NCBI GenBank assembly: GCA_934658705.1
Contig: CAKUHP010000014.1
Span: 1-38,565 of the forward strand
Direction of reading: 5' to 3'
Origin: an uncultured Collinsella sp.
GTDB taxonomy: Bacteria; Actinomycetota; Coriobacteriia; Coriobacteriales; Coriobacteriaceae
DNA length: 38,565 nucleotides
Each line of letters starts with the position of its first letter. Positions within the stretch are counted from its first letter, which is position 1. The notes beneath the pieces were generated by a model that was not told where the DNA came from, did not search any database, and was given only the letters and a program-made list of their open reading frames with translations. Shown one piece after another: positions 1 to 6,749 of the stretch. The position numbers and the translations under genes are program-made.

Positions 1-15
1 TATACTCATGGAAAA

Positions 16-48
16 CCTCCCATTTCTCGATGTCCAAGAAATGGGAGG
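16..48 (-). terminator. Hairpin terminator after the pentapeptide gene
   Basis: Perfect 12-bp stem (16-27 with 37-48) and a 9-base loop. On the minus strand the hairpin is followed by TTTTCC, a short U-tract. It lies about 40 bases after the pentapeptide-repeat stop codon, so it is most simply that gene's terminator, although it could be part of the adjacent repeat element. Confidence 0.5.
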
Positions 49-55
49 CAGTTCA

Positions 56-73
56 CAGGCACCTTTGTGGTGG
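56..73. repeat. Half copy of REP-like element, inverted relative to 736-753
   Basis: The 18 bases CAGGCACCTTTGTGGTGG are the exact reverse complement of 736-753, the left arm and loop start of a complete REP-like hairpin. The second stem arm is missing here, so this copy cannot fold alone. The two copies lie in opposite orientation on either side of the pentapeptide-repeat gene. Confidence 0.7.
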
Positions 74-89
74 TTTTTCCTTTTGGCGT

Positions 90-701
90 CTATTCGTCGG
101 CGAGCTGGATACCAAGCAGGCCCGACAACTCGAGCGCCTGCTCGGCATTGACCGTCAGGCCACGCAGCTCGTGGTAGTCGCCCGAAACAACGGGCGCCGC
201 GAATGCACAGCGCGACACATCAACGCCGGAAAGCGACGTCTTGAACACGTCCACACGCGTCAGGTCACAGCCATCCAGGCGCAGCTGCCCCAACTTGGCG
301 CCCTGAAGTGCCGCCTCGGTCAGACGCGTATCGCGCGCCACCAGGGGCCCGATGCGTCCTTCCGAGAGGTTCGCGTAGCTCAAATCGCACGATGCAAACG
401 ACACACTCGACAGGCGTGCTTTGAGCAAGTTGAGTCCCGGCGCCGAGCAATCGACAAAGTCACAGCGATTGAGCCAGCAGCCCTCCATATTGCAGCGGAT
501 AAAGCGGCAACCGCGAAAGACCACATCGCGGAAAGTAGAACCGCTCCAATCCACACCATCGAACACGCAGGACCGAAATACGACGCCATCGAACGTCGCA
601 CCGTTCGCCACGTCGTAGGCAAGATCCAAATCCTCAAAAGCGGTATTCGAGACGAGTTCGTCGCCCTCGGCAAAGAGGTCGATGAGCTCATCCATGCCCA
701 T
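90..701 (-). CDS. Pentapeptide-repeat protein
   Basis: The protein is built of imperfect five-residue repeats of the A(D/N)LxX type, such as ATFDGVVFRSCVFDGVDW and CDLSYANLSEG, which in this family stack into a right-handed quadrilateral beta helix. No catalytic motif or signal peptide is visible and the molecular role is unknown; some relatives mimic DNA and bind gyrase, but nothing here shows that. The open frame can be extended to a GTG at 788, but that extension runs through a REP-like hairpin and overlaps the upstream esterase stop, so the ATG at 701 (or 695) is preferred. Neither has a strong ribosome-binding site. It is the last gene before a hairpin terminator and may be a separate insertion between repeats. 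Confidence 0.75.
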   Translation of the reverse strand: MGMDELIDLFAEGDELVSNTAFEDLDLAYDVANGATFDGVVFRSCVFDGVDWSGSTFRDVVFRGCRFIRCNMEGCWLNRCDFVDCSAPGLNLLKARLSSVSFASCDLSYANLSEGRIGPLVARDTRLTEAALQGAKLGQLRLDGCDLTRVDVFKTSLSGVDVSRCAFAAPVVSGDYHELRGLTVNAEQALELSGLLGIQLADE

Positions 702-735
702 ATGGCAACCAAGGCGTTCGTTTACCCGGGCAAAT

Positions 736-768
736 CCACCACAAAGGTGCCTGTCCCCTTTGTGGTGG
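736..768. repeat. REP-like hairpin with GGGGACAGG loop
   Basis: Perfect 11-bp stem (736-746 with 758-768), extended by A/T pairs, around an 11-base loop that reads GGGACAGGCAC on the minus strand. It sits between the esterase stop codon and the preferred pentapeptide start. The loop resembles that of the hairpin at 35714-35746, although the stems are unrelated in sequence. This architecture fits REP sequences of the kind mobilised by REP-associated tyrosine transposases; no such transposase is in the window. Confidence 0.7.
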
Positions 769-780
769 TTTGGGGTCGCG

Positions 781-1440
781 CTACTCACCGAGCATCTCTT
801 GGAGCTTGGACGCCACGGCGTGGCCCAGGCTCTCGTGGCTTTCGGGCATCATGTGCAGATAGTCGATATCGCCCGGCTCGGCAAAGTCGGCAGCGTTCAA
901 AAAGTCGCAGCCAAATTGCTCGGCCACATGCGCATAGTACTCGGCAAAATGCTCCGAGGCCTCGACGGAGCGCTCGTCAAAGTCAGTCATGTACACATCG
1001 GCGATCTGCGGCTTGATCTTAATAGGAGCCATCAGCAGAATGCGTGGGCACGGTGCGGCGTCGGTCCAGGGAAACGCGCGGACGGCGCGAATGAGCGCCA
1101 TGGCGCCACGGGAGATATCGGAAGCCGTCACGTTAAAGACCGTCTTGCAGTCGTTGGTGCCCAGCATAATCACGATTGCATCCAGCGGCTTATGTGCCTC
1201 CAGCAGCATCGGCAGCGCGCGAATGCCGTTGAGATTCGTGTCCAGATGGCACATATCGTCGCGCACCGTCGTGCGACCGTTAAGGCCTTCCTCAATTACA
1301 TGCCAGCCCTCGCCCAGGTCGCGCTGCGCCACGCCGCACCAGCGCACATCTTGCGCATAGCGCACCGCGGTGCCGTCGCGCATGCCTGCCGGATCGTAGC
1401 CATAGGTGTTGCTGTCGCCAAAGCACAGAACGTTTTTCAT
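781..1440 (-). CDS. SGNH/GDSL-family hydrolase (arylesterase-like)
   Basis: 219 residues with the SGNH blocks in order: block I FGDSNTYG near residues 7-14 carrying the nucleophile Ser10, block II around GLNGRTTV, block III MLGTNDC, and a C-terminal acid/base segment ending in DYLHMMPESHESLGHAV. The family hydrolyses ester or acyl groups on small substrates, carbohydrates or lipids; the exact substrate cannot be read from sequence. There is no signal peptide, so the enzyme should be cytoplasmic. Start ATG at 1440 is preceded by GAGGGGCTACG, a good ribosome-binding site. It follows a terminator, so it probably has its own promoter. Confidence 0.88.
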   Translation of the reverse strand: MKNVLCFGDSNTYGYDPAGMRDGTAVRYAQDVRWCGVAQRDLGEGWHVIEEGLNGRTTVRDDMCHLDTNLNGIRALPMLLEAHKPLDAIVIMLGTNDCKTVFNVTASDISRGAMALIRAVRAFPWTDAAPCPRILLMAPIKIKPQIADVYMTDFDERSVEASEHFAEYYAHVAEQFGCDFLNAADFAEPGDIDYLHMMPESHESLGHAVASKLQEMLGE

Positions 1441-1456
1441 CGTAGCCCCTCACTCA

Positions 1457-1493
1457 GTAAAAAGCCGACGGGAGCAGTTTCCCCCGTCGGCTT
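1457..1493 (-). terminator. Rho-independent terminator after the PARG-like gene
   Basis: On the minus strand AAGCCGACGGG (1483-1493) pairs perfectly with CCCGTCGGCTT (1462-1472) around a 10-base loop and is followed by TTTTTAC. It lies just after the stop codon of the PARG-like gene. Confidence 0.85.
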
Positions 1494-1517
1494 GGCATAT
1501 CCGTCAACGCGCATCGT

Positions 1518-2603
1518 CTACAGGTACTTGCGCCAATCGTCGTCATCCTCATCGTCCTCGGCTGCGGCCTGAGCCTGCTCGGCGGCGCGGGCAGCCGCGG
1601 CGCGAGCGGCAACCTGGGCATAGGACTCCTCGTTGCGCTCGGGGAAGTTCGCCAGCACGTGCTCGAACTTGGCAAAATCCTCGTCCCAGCGCGTAGAAGG
1701 CACGGCGAAGAAGACCTGCTTGACCTTGAAGTCGCCCGACGCGAGCTCCTCGCGGAAGAGCTCGGCCACGGCCTCGGCGTCAAAGCCGTTGTTGTCGCAG
1801 CCCCATGCGCCCAGTACGAGCTTCTCGCGACCCAGTTCGTCGCAGATGGCGAGCACAAAGCGAATGCGATCGCGAAGCGCGTCCAGCAAGGCGCCGTCGC
1901 TCACGCGGTACTCCTGGCGGGCACGCTTAACGTTGGGCGCGGCGGCAACGATCACGTCGGCATATGCATGCACGTGGTTGCGGTCGAAGCGCACGGCGGG
2001 CACCACCAGCGCGCGATTGCGGTAGAGCTCACAGTTGATGTTGCGACGACGGTTCTCGCCGTACCACTTGCGCTGCTTGTCGAGCACGTTGTACAGGTAC
2101 GAATCGGCGCAGAGTGTCGCCTCCTGGCCCAGATAACCCTGGATATAGCCGCCGCCCGGGTTGGTAAACGAGGCAAAGGCGAGCACGGCCATGTCGCAGA
2201 ACTGCGCATAGCCGCGGCCGTTGTCCAGAATGGTCTGCGTGGCGGAGGCGTCCAGCACGGTGACCTCGGGCAGGACCGGAGCGGGCTCCTCAGCAGGCGC
2301 AGACTCGGTCTCGGCGGATTCGACCTCGACGGCGTCAACCTCAGCGGCCTCAGGCTCCTCGGCAACCTCCTCCTCGGCAACCACAGCCGCCTGGGCCTTG
2401 GCCTTCAGCGCCGCGACAAAGCCGGCAGGCATACCGTCAAATTCGCGCACACCGGCGAGCGAACGCTCGATATCCTTGGCACAGGCCTCGGATACAGCCG
2501 CCACATGGCGCTCGGCGGCCTTGGCGCGAGCCTCACGCTTGGGGTTCGGCTGTCCCGCACGGTTGGGCCTGCGGTTACGGTTCCTGTTGTCGACGTCTGC
2601 CAT
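1518..2603 (-). CDS. TIGR02452/PARG-like macrodomain protein with altered catalytic motif
   Basis: 361 residues in three parts: a basic N terminus (about 1-40), an Ala/Glu-rich acidic linker (about 80-120), and a macrodomain-like core (about 125-325). The core shows the bacterial poly(ADP-ribose) glycohydrolase pattern NPGGG at 148-152, a 7-residue gap, then Q160-E161-A162, followed by LGAWGCDNNGF. The family signature is GGG-X(6-8)-QEE; its second Glu, the catalytic one in characterised PARGs, is Ala here (GCG codon, 2118-2120). The fold should still bind ADP-ribose, but hydrolysis is doubtful. The C-terminal tail is strongly acidic (EDDEDDDDW). Family members hydrolyse ADP-ribose polymers or remove ADP-ribose from targets; whether this one does is an open question. 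No ADP-ribosyltransferase gene is adjacent. Confidence 0.8.
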   Translation of the reverse strand: MADVDNRNRNRRPNRAGQPNPKREARAKAAERHVAAVSEACAKDIERSLAGVREFDGMPAGFVAALKAKAQAAVVAEEEVAEEPEAAEVDAVEVESAETESAPAEEPAPVLPEVTVLDASATQTILDNGRGYAQFCDMAVLAFASFTNPGGGYIQGYLGQEATLCADSYLYNVLDKQRKWYGENRRRNINCELYRNRALVVPAVRFDRNHVHAYADVIVAAAPNVKRARQEYRVSDGALLDALRDRIRFVLAICDELGREKLVLGAWGCDNNGFDAEAVAELFREELASGDFKVKQVFFAVPSTRWDEDFAKFEHVLANFPERNEESYAQVAARAAAARAAEQAQAAAEDDEDDDDWRKYL

Positions 2604-2668
2604 AAGTGGCCACCTTTCCTGTCGCTGCCGCTATCGGCTTTTTCCCATCCATGATACCCCGCCGCGCA

Positions 2669-2704
2669 TAAAAAAAGACGACCCCGAAGGACCGCCTTTT
2701 ATTT
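2669..2704 (-). terminator. Terminator after the YccA-family gene
   Basis: The minus strand shows AAAGGCGGTCC, loop TTCG, GGGTCGTCTTT: an 11-bp stem with G:U pairs and a stable UUCG tetraloop, followed by a seven-T run. It lies about 40 bases after the YccA-family stop codon. Confidence 0.8.
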
Positions 2705-2744
2705 CGTTTTACCTGCTCGACAGGAATCGTCGCAACGCCACGTG

Positions 2745-3440
2745 TTAGTCGCGACGGCCAAGGATGTTCAGGATGCGCAAGAACACGTTGATAATGTCAA
2801 CGAACAGGTTGGACGCCATGAGCACGGCGTTGGGCAGCGTGGGCGGCACCGTCGTGGCCACATAGGTGTCGTAGCCAATAAAGCCGGCGAACACCACGAT
2901 CACGATCAGGTCGGTGATGGTCTGCGAAACGCCCATAAACATCAGCACAATCTCGACCAGAATGGTGGCAAGCAGAATGCCAAAGCCAATGCCATATACG
3001 CGCTGGAAAAACTTAGGGAACGTCACGCCCAGCGCGCCGAAGACAAAGGTGATAGCGGCCGTGGCGATAAAGGCGGTGTTGATGGTGGGCAGGTCGTAGT
3101 TGGCAAGACCAAACGACGCCGTCAGGCCAAAGGTGCTCGCAAAGACCACGTAGCCCGCAAGGGACAGGCCCACCGACTGCTTGCTGGCGGCAGCCGACAT
3201 CATGACGATGCCGACAATGGTCAGGATAAACGAGCCGAAGACCAGCGGCAGAGCGGCGCCGCTCATCATCATGCGGGCAAATGCCATGGTGCTCGTAAAG
3301 TAGGCACCGGCGCCCATGGCGCAAAAGCCCAGGAAGATGAGGACAGACATGACAAGGTTGTACGCACGCGGCGACATCTCCTTAGCGCGGCTTGCACCGG
3401 TCTCGATGGGACCGTTCTGGTAGCCCTGGATATCGTTCAT
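2745..3440 (-). CDS. Bax inhibitor-1/YccA family membrane protein
   Basis: About 231 residues with a short polar N terminus and roughly seven hydrophobic segments, matching the length and topology of the BI-1/YccA (TMBIM) family. In bacteria YccA is an FtsH substrate and modulator, and BsYetJ is a pH-dependent calcium leak; which applies here is unknown. The chosen ATG at 3440 is preceded by AAAGGACGAAGT; an ATG 15 bases upstream in frame has poorer spacing. The gene is monocistronic: a terminator follows, and the upstream hypothetical gene ends about 80 bases away. Confidence 0.85.
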   Translation of the reverse strand: MNDIQGYQNGPIETGASRAKEMSPRAYNLVMSVLIFLGFCAMGAGAYFTSTMAFARMMMSGAALPLVFGSFILTIVGIVMMSAAASKQSVGLSLAGYVVFASTFGLTASFGLANYDLPTINTAFIATAAITFVFGALGVTFPKFFQRVYGIGFGILLATILVEIVLMFMGVSQTITDLIVIVVFAGFIGYDTYVATTVPPTLPNAVLMASNLFVDIINVFLRILNILGRRD

Positions 3441-3523
3441 ACTTCGTCCTTTCAAAAAGCACCGCAGACAACGGCGCGGCAGATGACAAGATTCCTGCCA
3501 TTGTACCCGAATGCTGCGCGCTC

Positions 3524-3862
3524 TTACCTACGGCGCTCCCCCTCGAGCGTGCGGTCGAACGCCCACACCCACCAACGCATCACGTGCGTCTGAGAGCCAT
3601 CCGGCCGTTCGCGCGCCTGATCCTCCAGATACAGCTCGGTCGCATGTCCGCCAAAACGAACCTTATAGGTTGCCGTGCGGATGCCGTGGACCGTCAGACC
3701 AAACCCAGTGGTCGAGACGATCTCGTCGATCGTAAAGCAGCGACCGTCGACCCAGCAGACAGTGACCGGCACGACTTGCCCGCCCGCGAGGATGCGGGCC
3801 ACGACGTCCACATACTGCTTGTGCACGCGCCGAGTTCTGCCATCTGTCTGTCGATATTCCAT
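3524..3862 (-). CDS. Small hypothetical protein, beta-rich
   Basis: About 112 residues from the preferred ATG at 3862 (MEYRQTDGRTRR). The body alternates hydrophobic and polar residues in short strands (VPVTVCWVDGRCFTIDEIV, TYKVRFGGHATELYLED) and ends with aromatic RWWVWAFDRTLEGERRR, which suggests a compact beta-barrel domain. It resembles small DUF proteins of actinobacteria (possibly DUF6504-like), but I do not recognise it firmly and assign no function. In-frame ATG codons at 3883 and further upstream are alternatives; none has a convincing ribosome-binding site. Confidence 0.6.
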   Translation of the reverse strand: MEYRQTDGRTRRVHKQYVDVVARILAGGQVVPVTVCWVDGRCFTIDEIVSTTGFGLTVHGIRTATYKVRFGGHATELYLEDQARERPDGSQTHVMRWWVWAFDRTLEGERRR

Positions 3863-4050
3863 GCCATCTATTATCGAACGCATGTTTGCATGTTGTAAAG
3901 CGAACAGACTGTGGTTTTGGAGTGTCGGGGCGCGCACGCATGTCCTCATGGCGTGTTAGCAAAAAGAACACCCGCGGTCAACAGGGCTAATATTCAATTT
4001 TAGTGCTAAAAAATTCACTTCTCCCATCAGAACTCGGTAAAGAAACCCGC

Positions 4051-4082
4051 AGGAGGTGATACGATTTATCATGTTTTTGTAA
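4051..4082 (+). promoter_or_regulatory. Perfect Shine-Dalgarno before a three-codon frame in the pit leader
   Basis: AGGAGGTGAT at 4051-4060 is a full match to the 16S anti-SD. It is followed 14 bases later by ATG TTT TTG TAA (4071-4082), 30 bases before the pit start. It could be a ribosome standby or leader site controlling pit, or chance. The rest of 3863-4112 shows no gene. Confidence 0.3.
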
Positions 4083-4112
4083 CGTGTCTGCAAACTTCGA
4101 GAAAGCCCATAT

Positions 4113-5162
4113 ATGGACGTAACGTTCTCAACCTTCCTCGGCCAACTTGTGTCGAACCCAGTCCTTGCCGTCACCGTGATCCTCGCGCTCGGCGCCATTT
4201 TCGTCAACGGATGGACCGACGCGCCCAACGCCATCGCGACCTGCGTCACCACGCGTTGCATGCCCGCCCGCGCCGCCATCCTCATGAGCGCCGCATTCAA
4301 CTTCTTGGGCGTGCTCATCATGACGCACTTTAACGCGAGCGTCGCCAACACCATCTCGCATATCGTCGACTTTGGCGGAAACAGCACCATGGCGCTCGCC
4401 TGCCTGTGTGCGGCGCTGTTCTCCATCGTCGTCTACGGCGCCACGGCATCGCGCTTTGGCATCCCCACCTCGCAGAGCCACAGCCTCATCGCCGGCCTCA
4501 CCGGCGCTGCCATCGCCCTCGGCGGCGCCAGCAGCGTCAACGTCCACGAGTGGATGAAGGTCATCTACGGCCTGGCGCTCTCCATCGGTCTGGGTTTTGT
4601 CATGGGCTGGGTCCTGTGCAAACTCGTCTCGATTCTGTTTGCCGCCGCCAACAGGCGACGTGCCAACGTCTTCTTTAAATACGCTCAGATCGCGAGTGCC
4701 GCGGCCATGAGCTTTATGCACGGCGCGCAGGATGGACAGAAGTTCATCGGCGTGCTCTTTTTAGGTGTCGCCTTCGCCAACGGCCAGACCAGCGTCGGCG
4801 ATGCCGGCATCCCCATCTGGATCATGCTGCTGTGCTCGGCCACCATGGGCATCGGCACCAGCGTGGGCGGCGAGCGCATCATCAAATCCGTCGGCCAGAG
4901 CATGGTCAAACTCGAGAAGTACCAGGGATTCTCCGCCGACCTCGCAGGCGCTGCGAACCTGCTGCTTGCCACCCTTACCGGCATCCCCGTGTCCTCTACC
5001 CACATCAAGACCTGCGCCATCATGGGCGTCGGCGCCGTCAAGCGCCTCTCGGCGATCAACTTCGGCGTGGTCAAGGACATGATGTTCACTTGGTTCTTCA
5101 CCTTCCCCGCCTGCGGACTCATCAGCTTTGTCATGGCCAAGCTGTTCATGATGATCCTCTAG
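4113..5162 (+). CDS. pit: PiT-family inorganic phosphate transporter
   Basis: 349 residues of hydrophobic segments with the internal PiT duplication. The N-terminal half has the signature GWTDAPNAIATCVTTRCM near residues 35-52, and the C-terminal half has GIPVSSTHIKTCAIMGVG. Both match the conserved (D/N)xxNA and SSTH motifs of phosphate:H+/Na+ symporters. The length is typical of the short bacterial PiT form. It moves metal-phosphate into the cell at low affinity. The DUF47 gene 67 bases downstream is its usual operon partner. The start at ATG 4113 has only a weak Shine-Dalgarno (GAGAAAG); a much stronger one at 4051 serves no long frame. Confidence 0.92.
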   Translation: MDVTFSTFLGQLVSNPVLAVTVILALGAIFVNGWTDAPNAIATCVTTRCMPARAAILMSAAFNFLGVLIMTHFNASVANTISHIVDFGGNSTMALACLCAALFSIVVYGATASRFGIPTSQSHSLIAGLTGAAIALGGASSVNVHEWMKVIYGLALSIGLGFVMGWVLCKLVSILFAAANRRRANVFFKYAQIASAAAMSFMHGAQDGQKFIGVLFLGVAFANGQTSVGDAGIPIWIMLLCSATMGIGTSVGGERIIKSVGQSMVKLEKYQGFSADLAGAANLLLATLTGIPVSSTHIKTCAIMGVGAVKRLSAINFGVVKDMMFTWFFTFPACGLISFVMAKLFMMIL

Positions 5163-5229
5163 TCAAACCGAGCGTCCACCCGGACCGCAATGCTTCGCCC
5201 ACCCGCCTTCACCTCGAAAGGACCCACCC

Positions 5230-5853
5230 ATGGCAAAGAAACCCGATTCGTTCTACTTCGATAACTACGTCGCCTGCGCCGACCTCGCCGTTCAGGCTGC
5301 CGAGCTGCTCACCCAGATCTTCGAGAACTTCGATCCCGCTCAAATTCACGATATGCTCGACAAGATGCATGCGATTGAGCATGCGGCAGATAAGAAGCAC
5401 CACGAGCTTGAGGACGCCCTGCTCACGGCCTTTATCACGCCGCTCGAGCGTGAGGACCTTGACCTGATGAGTTGCTCGCTCGACACCGTGCTCGACCGTA
5501 TCGAGGGCGTCGTGCAGCGTGTCTACTTCACCAACATCCAAAGCATCCACCCCGATGCCATCGTGATCGCCCACAAGGTGACCGACGCCTGCCGCGCCAT
5601 GAAGGACCTGATGGTCGAGCTGCCCAACTATCGCAAGTCCAAGACGCTGCGCGAGCTGGTCATCCAGATCAACACCATCGAGTCCGAGGCCGACGAGCTC
5701 TACATCAACGCCATGCGCAACCTGCACGTCAACGGCAAGGACCCGCTCGAGGTCATCGCGTGGCGTGACGTCTACGCCTTCCTGGAGTACTGCGCTGACT
5801 GCTGCGAGAATGTGGCGGATGTCGTGGATTCGATTGTCATGAAGAACAGTTAA
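5230..5853 (+). CDS. DUF47/PhoU-like accessory protein of the Pit transporter
   Basis: 207 residues, helical throughout, with the DUF47 pattern: HDMLDKMHAIEHAADKKHHELEDALLTAFITPLEREDLDLM near residues 39-79 and a C-terminal EVIAWRDVYAFLEYCADCCENVADVVDSIVMK. The family has the PhoU-like three-helix fold with acidic E/DxxxD metal sites and is almost always encoded next to PiT transporters, whose activity it is thought to modulate. The start is ATG 5230 with AAAGGACCCACCC in front. The spacing to pit is short and no terminator intervenes, so the two genes probably form an operon. It is distinct from the pst-linked PhoU at 9437-10294. Confidence 0.9.
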   Translation: MAKKPDSFYFDNYVACADLAVQAAELLTQIFENFDPAQIHDMLDKMHAIEHAADKKHHELEDALLTAFITPLEREDLDLMSCSLDTVLDRIEGVVQRVYFTNIQSIHPDAIVIAHKVTDACRAMKDLMVELPNYRKSKTLRELVIQINTIESEADELYINAMRNLHVNGKDPLEVIAWRDVYAFLEYCADCCENVADVVDSIVMKNS

Positions 5854-5873
5854 TTAGGGATACGTGTCCCGGC

Positions 5874-5957
5874 GGCGAAGGGCCGGCCACGGTTTGCTTT
5901 CTCACTCCGGCTGCTTTGCAGAGTCGTTCGAAAGTAAACCGTGGCCGGCCCTTCGCC
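5874..5957. repeat. Long inverted repeat, 28-bp arms
   Basis: Arms 5874-5901 and 5930-5957 are complementary over 28 bases with a single G:U pair; the core is GGCGAAGGGCCGGCCACGG. GATAC/GTATC flanks could extend the stem. The 28-base loop contains a further CTGC/GCAG mini-stem. There is no U-tract, so this is a poor classical terminator, though it lies directly after the DUF47 stop and could stabilise the 3' end. It may be an intergenic repeat family. Confidence 0.8.
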
Positions 5958-6132
5958 TTATGTATCACCATTGGGAACTTGGGCTGATAGTTTGAGTGCA
6001 ATGGGGGTTTGGCTGGATCGGCCTTTGGGGCTCGGTTAGGTACTTCGGGGCTGTGCTGAGCGTTTGGCTGTGCGGTGCTCTGGGTACCCTTTGGTTATCT
6101 TTGTTTCAGTATTTGATTGTTGGAGGGCTTGT
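5958..6132. other. G/T-rich intergenic stretch
   Basis: About 175 bases upstream of the nitroreductase. The plus strand is visibly G/T-rich and C-poor compared with neighbouring DNA. There is no plausible gene: frames here lack start signals and are alternative extensions of the nitroreductase. The only translation signal is TTGGAGGG at its right end. A promoter is expected here, but I cannot place one with confidence. Confidence 0.4.
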
Positions 6133-6663
6133 ATGTCTTATTTGGATTTGGCTCGTTCTCGGTATTCTTGTCGTGAGTTTGAGGATCGTTCTGTTGAGCA
6201 GGCTGTGGTGGATGCCATTGTTGAGGCGGGGCGTATTGCTCCTTCTGCTTGTAATAATCATCCGACCCGTGTGATGGTGCTTGATACTCCGGAGTTGTTG
6301 GAGAAGGCCGCTGCTTGTCAGCCGCGTTTTGCTCGTGATGGGTCCATCTTTGGGGCTCCGCTTATCTTTCTTATTTGCAGCGTTACCGACGATGCTTGGG
6401 TGCGTCCCTATGACCAGATGAATTCCAGTGAAATCGACACGTCCATCGTGTGTGATCAGATGATGATGGAGGCTACCGAGCAGGGTCTGGGAACGTGCTG
6501 GGTATGCCATTTTAAGCCCGAGGTGGCCTGTGAGCAGTTCAACCTGCCCGAGGGCATCTATCCCTATCACATGCTCGTCTGCGGCTATCCTGCCGACCAT
6601 ATCGCCGACCCCGAGCACCGCGAGGCCCGCACCATTCCCCTCGCCGACTTCCTCCTCAAGTAG
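6133..6663 (+). CDS. Nitroreductase-family flavoprotein
   Basis: 176 residues starting MSYLDLARSRYSCREFED, the usual N terminus of FMN-dependent nitroreductases, with the phosphate-binding SRYSCREF segment and GRIAPSACNNHPTRVMVL. A mid-protein Met-rich helix (DTSIVCDQMMMEATEQGLGTCWV) matches the family's dimer/flavin helix. It should bind FMN and reduce a quinone, nitro or other electrophilic compound with NAD(P)H; the physiological substrate is unknown. The ATG at 6133 has TTGGAGGGCTTGT in front, better than the longer frame from 6064. The first 75 or so codons prefer T-ending triplets and the rest prefer C-ending ones, unlike its neighbours. Confidence 0.9.
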   Translation: MSYLDLARSRYSCREFEDRSVEQAVVDAIVEAGRIAPSACNNHPTRVMVLDTPELLEKAAACQPRFARDGSIFGAPLIFLICSVTDDAWVRPYDQMNSSEIDTSIVCDQMMMEATEQGLGTCWVCHFKPEVACEQFNLPEGIYPYHMLVCGYPADHIADPEHREARTIPLADFLLK

Positions 6664-6691
6664 ATTTTTGGGACATGCCTTCGGAGCAACT

Positions 6692-6723
6692 AAAAAAGGA
6701 CCCGCGAGTTGCGGGTCCTTTTT
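6692..6723. terminator. Bidirectional terminator between nitroreductase and divIVA
   Basis: AAAAAGGACCCGC and GCGGGTCCTTTTT form a perfect 13-bp stem around a 5-base loop. A-tract and T-tract on both sides make it work on either strand, ending the nitroreductase (plus) and the divIVA array (minus). Confidence 0.92.
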
Positions 6724-6749
6724 CTTAGCGAATGACTGCGTTCTTACGA

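Noticed and set aside
702..788. N-terminal extension of the pentapeptide protein from GTG 788
   Set aside because: It would translate a REP-like hairpin and overlap the esterase stop; the added residues do not fit the repeat fold.
30..1016. Long plus-strand open frame of 328 codons
   Set aside because: It lies opposite the pentapeptide and esterase genes, has no recognisable domain, is Arg/His-rich as expected for the antisense of GC-rich coding DNA, and has no ribosome-binding site.
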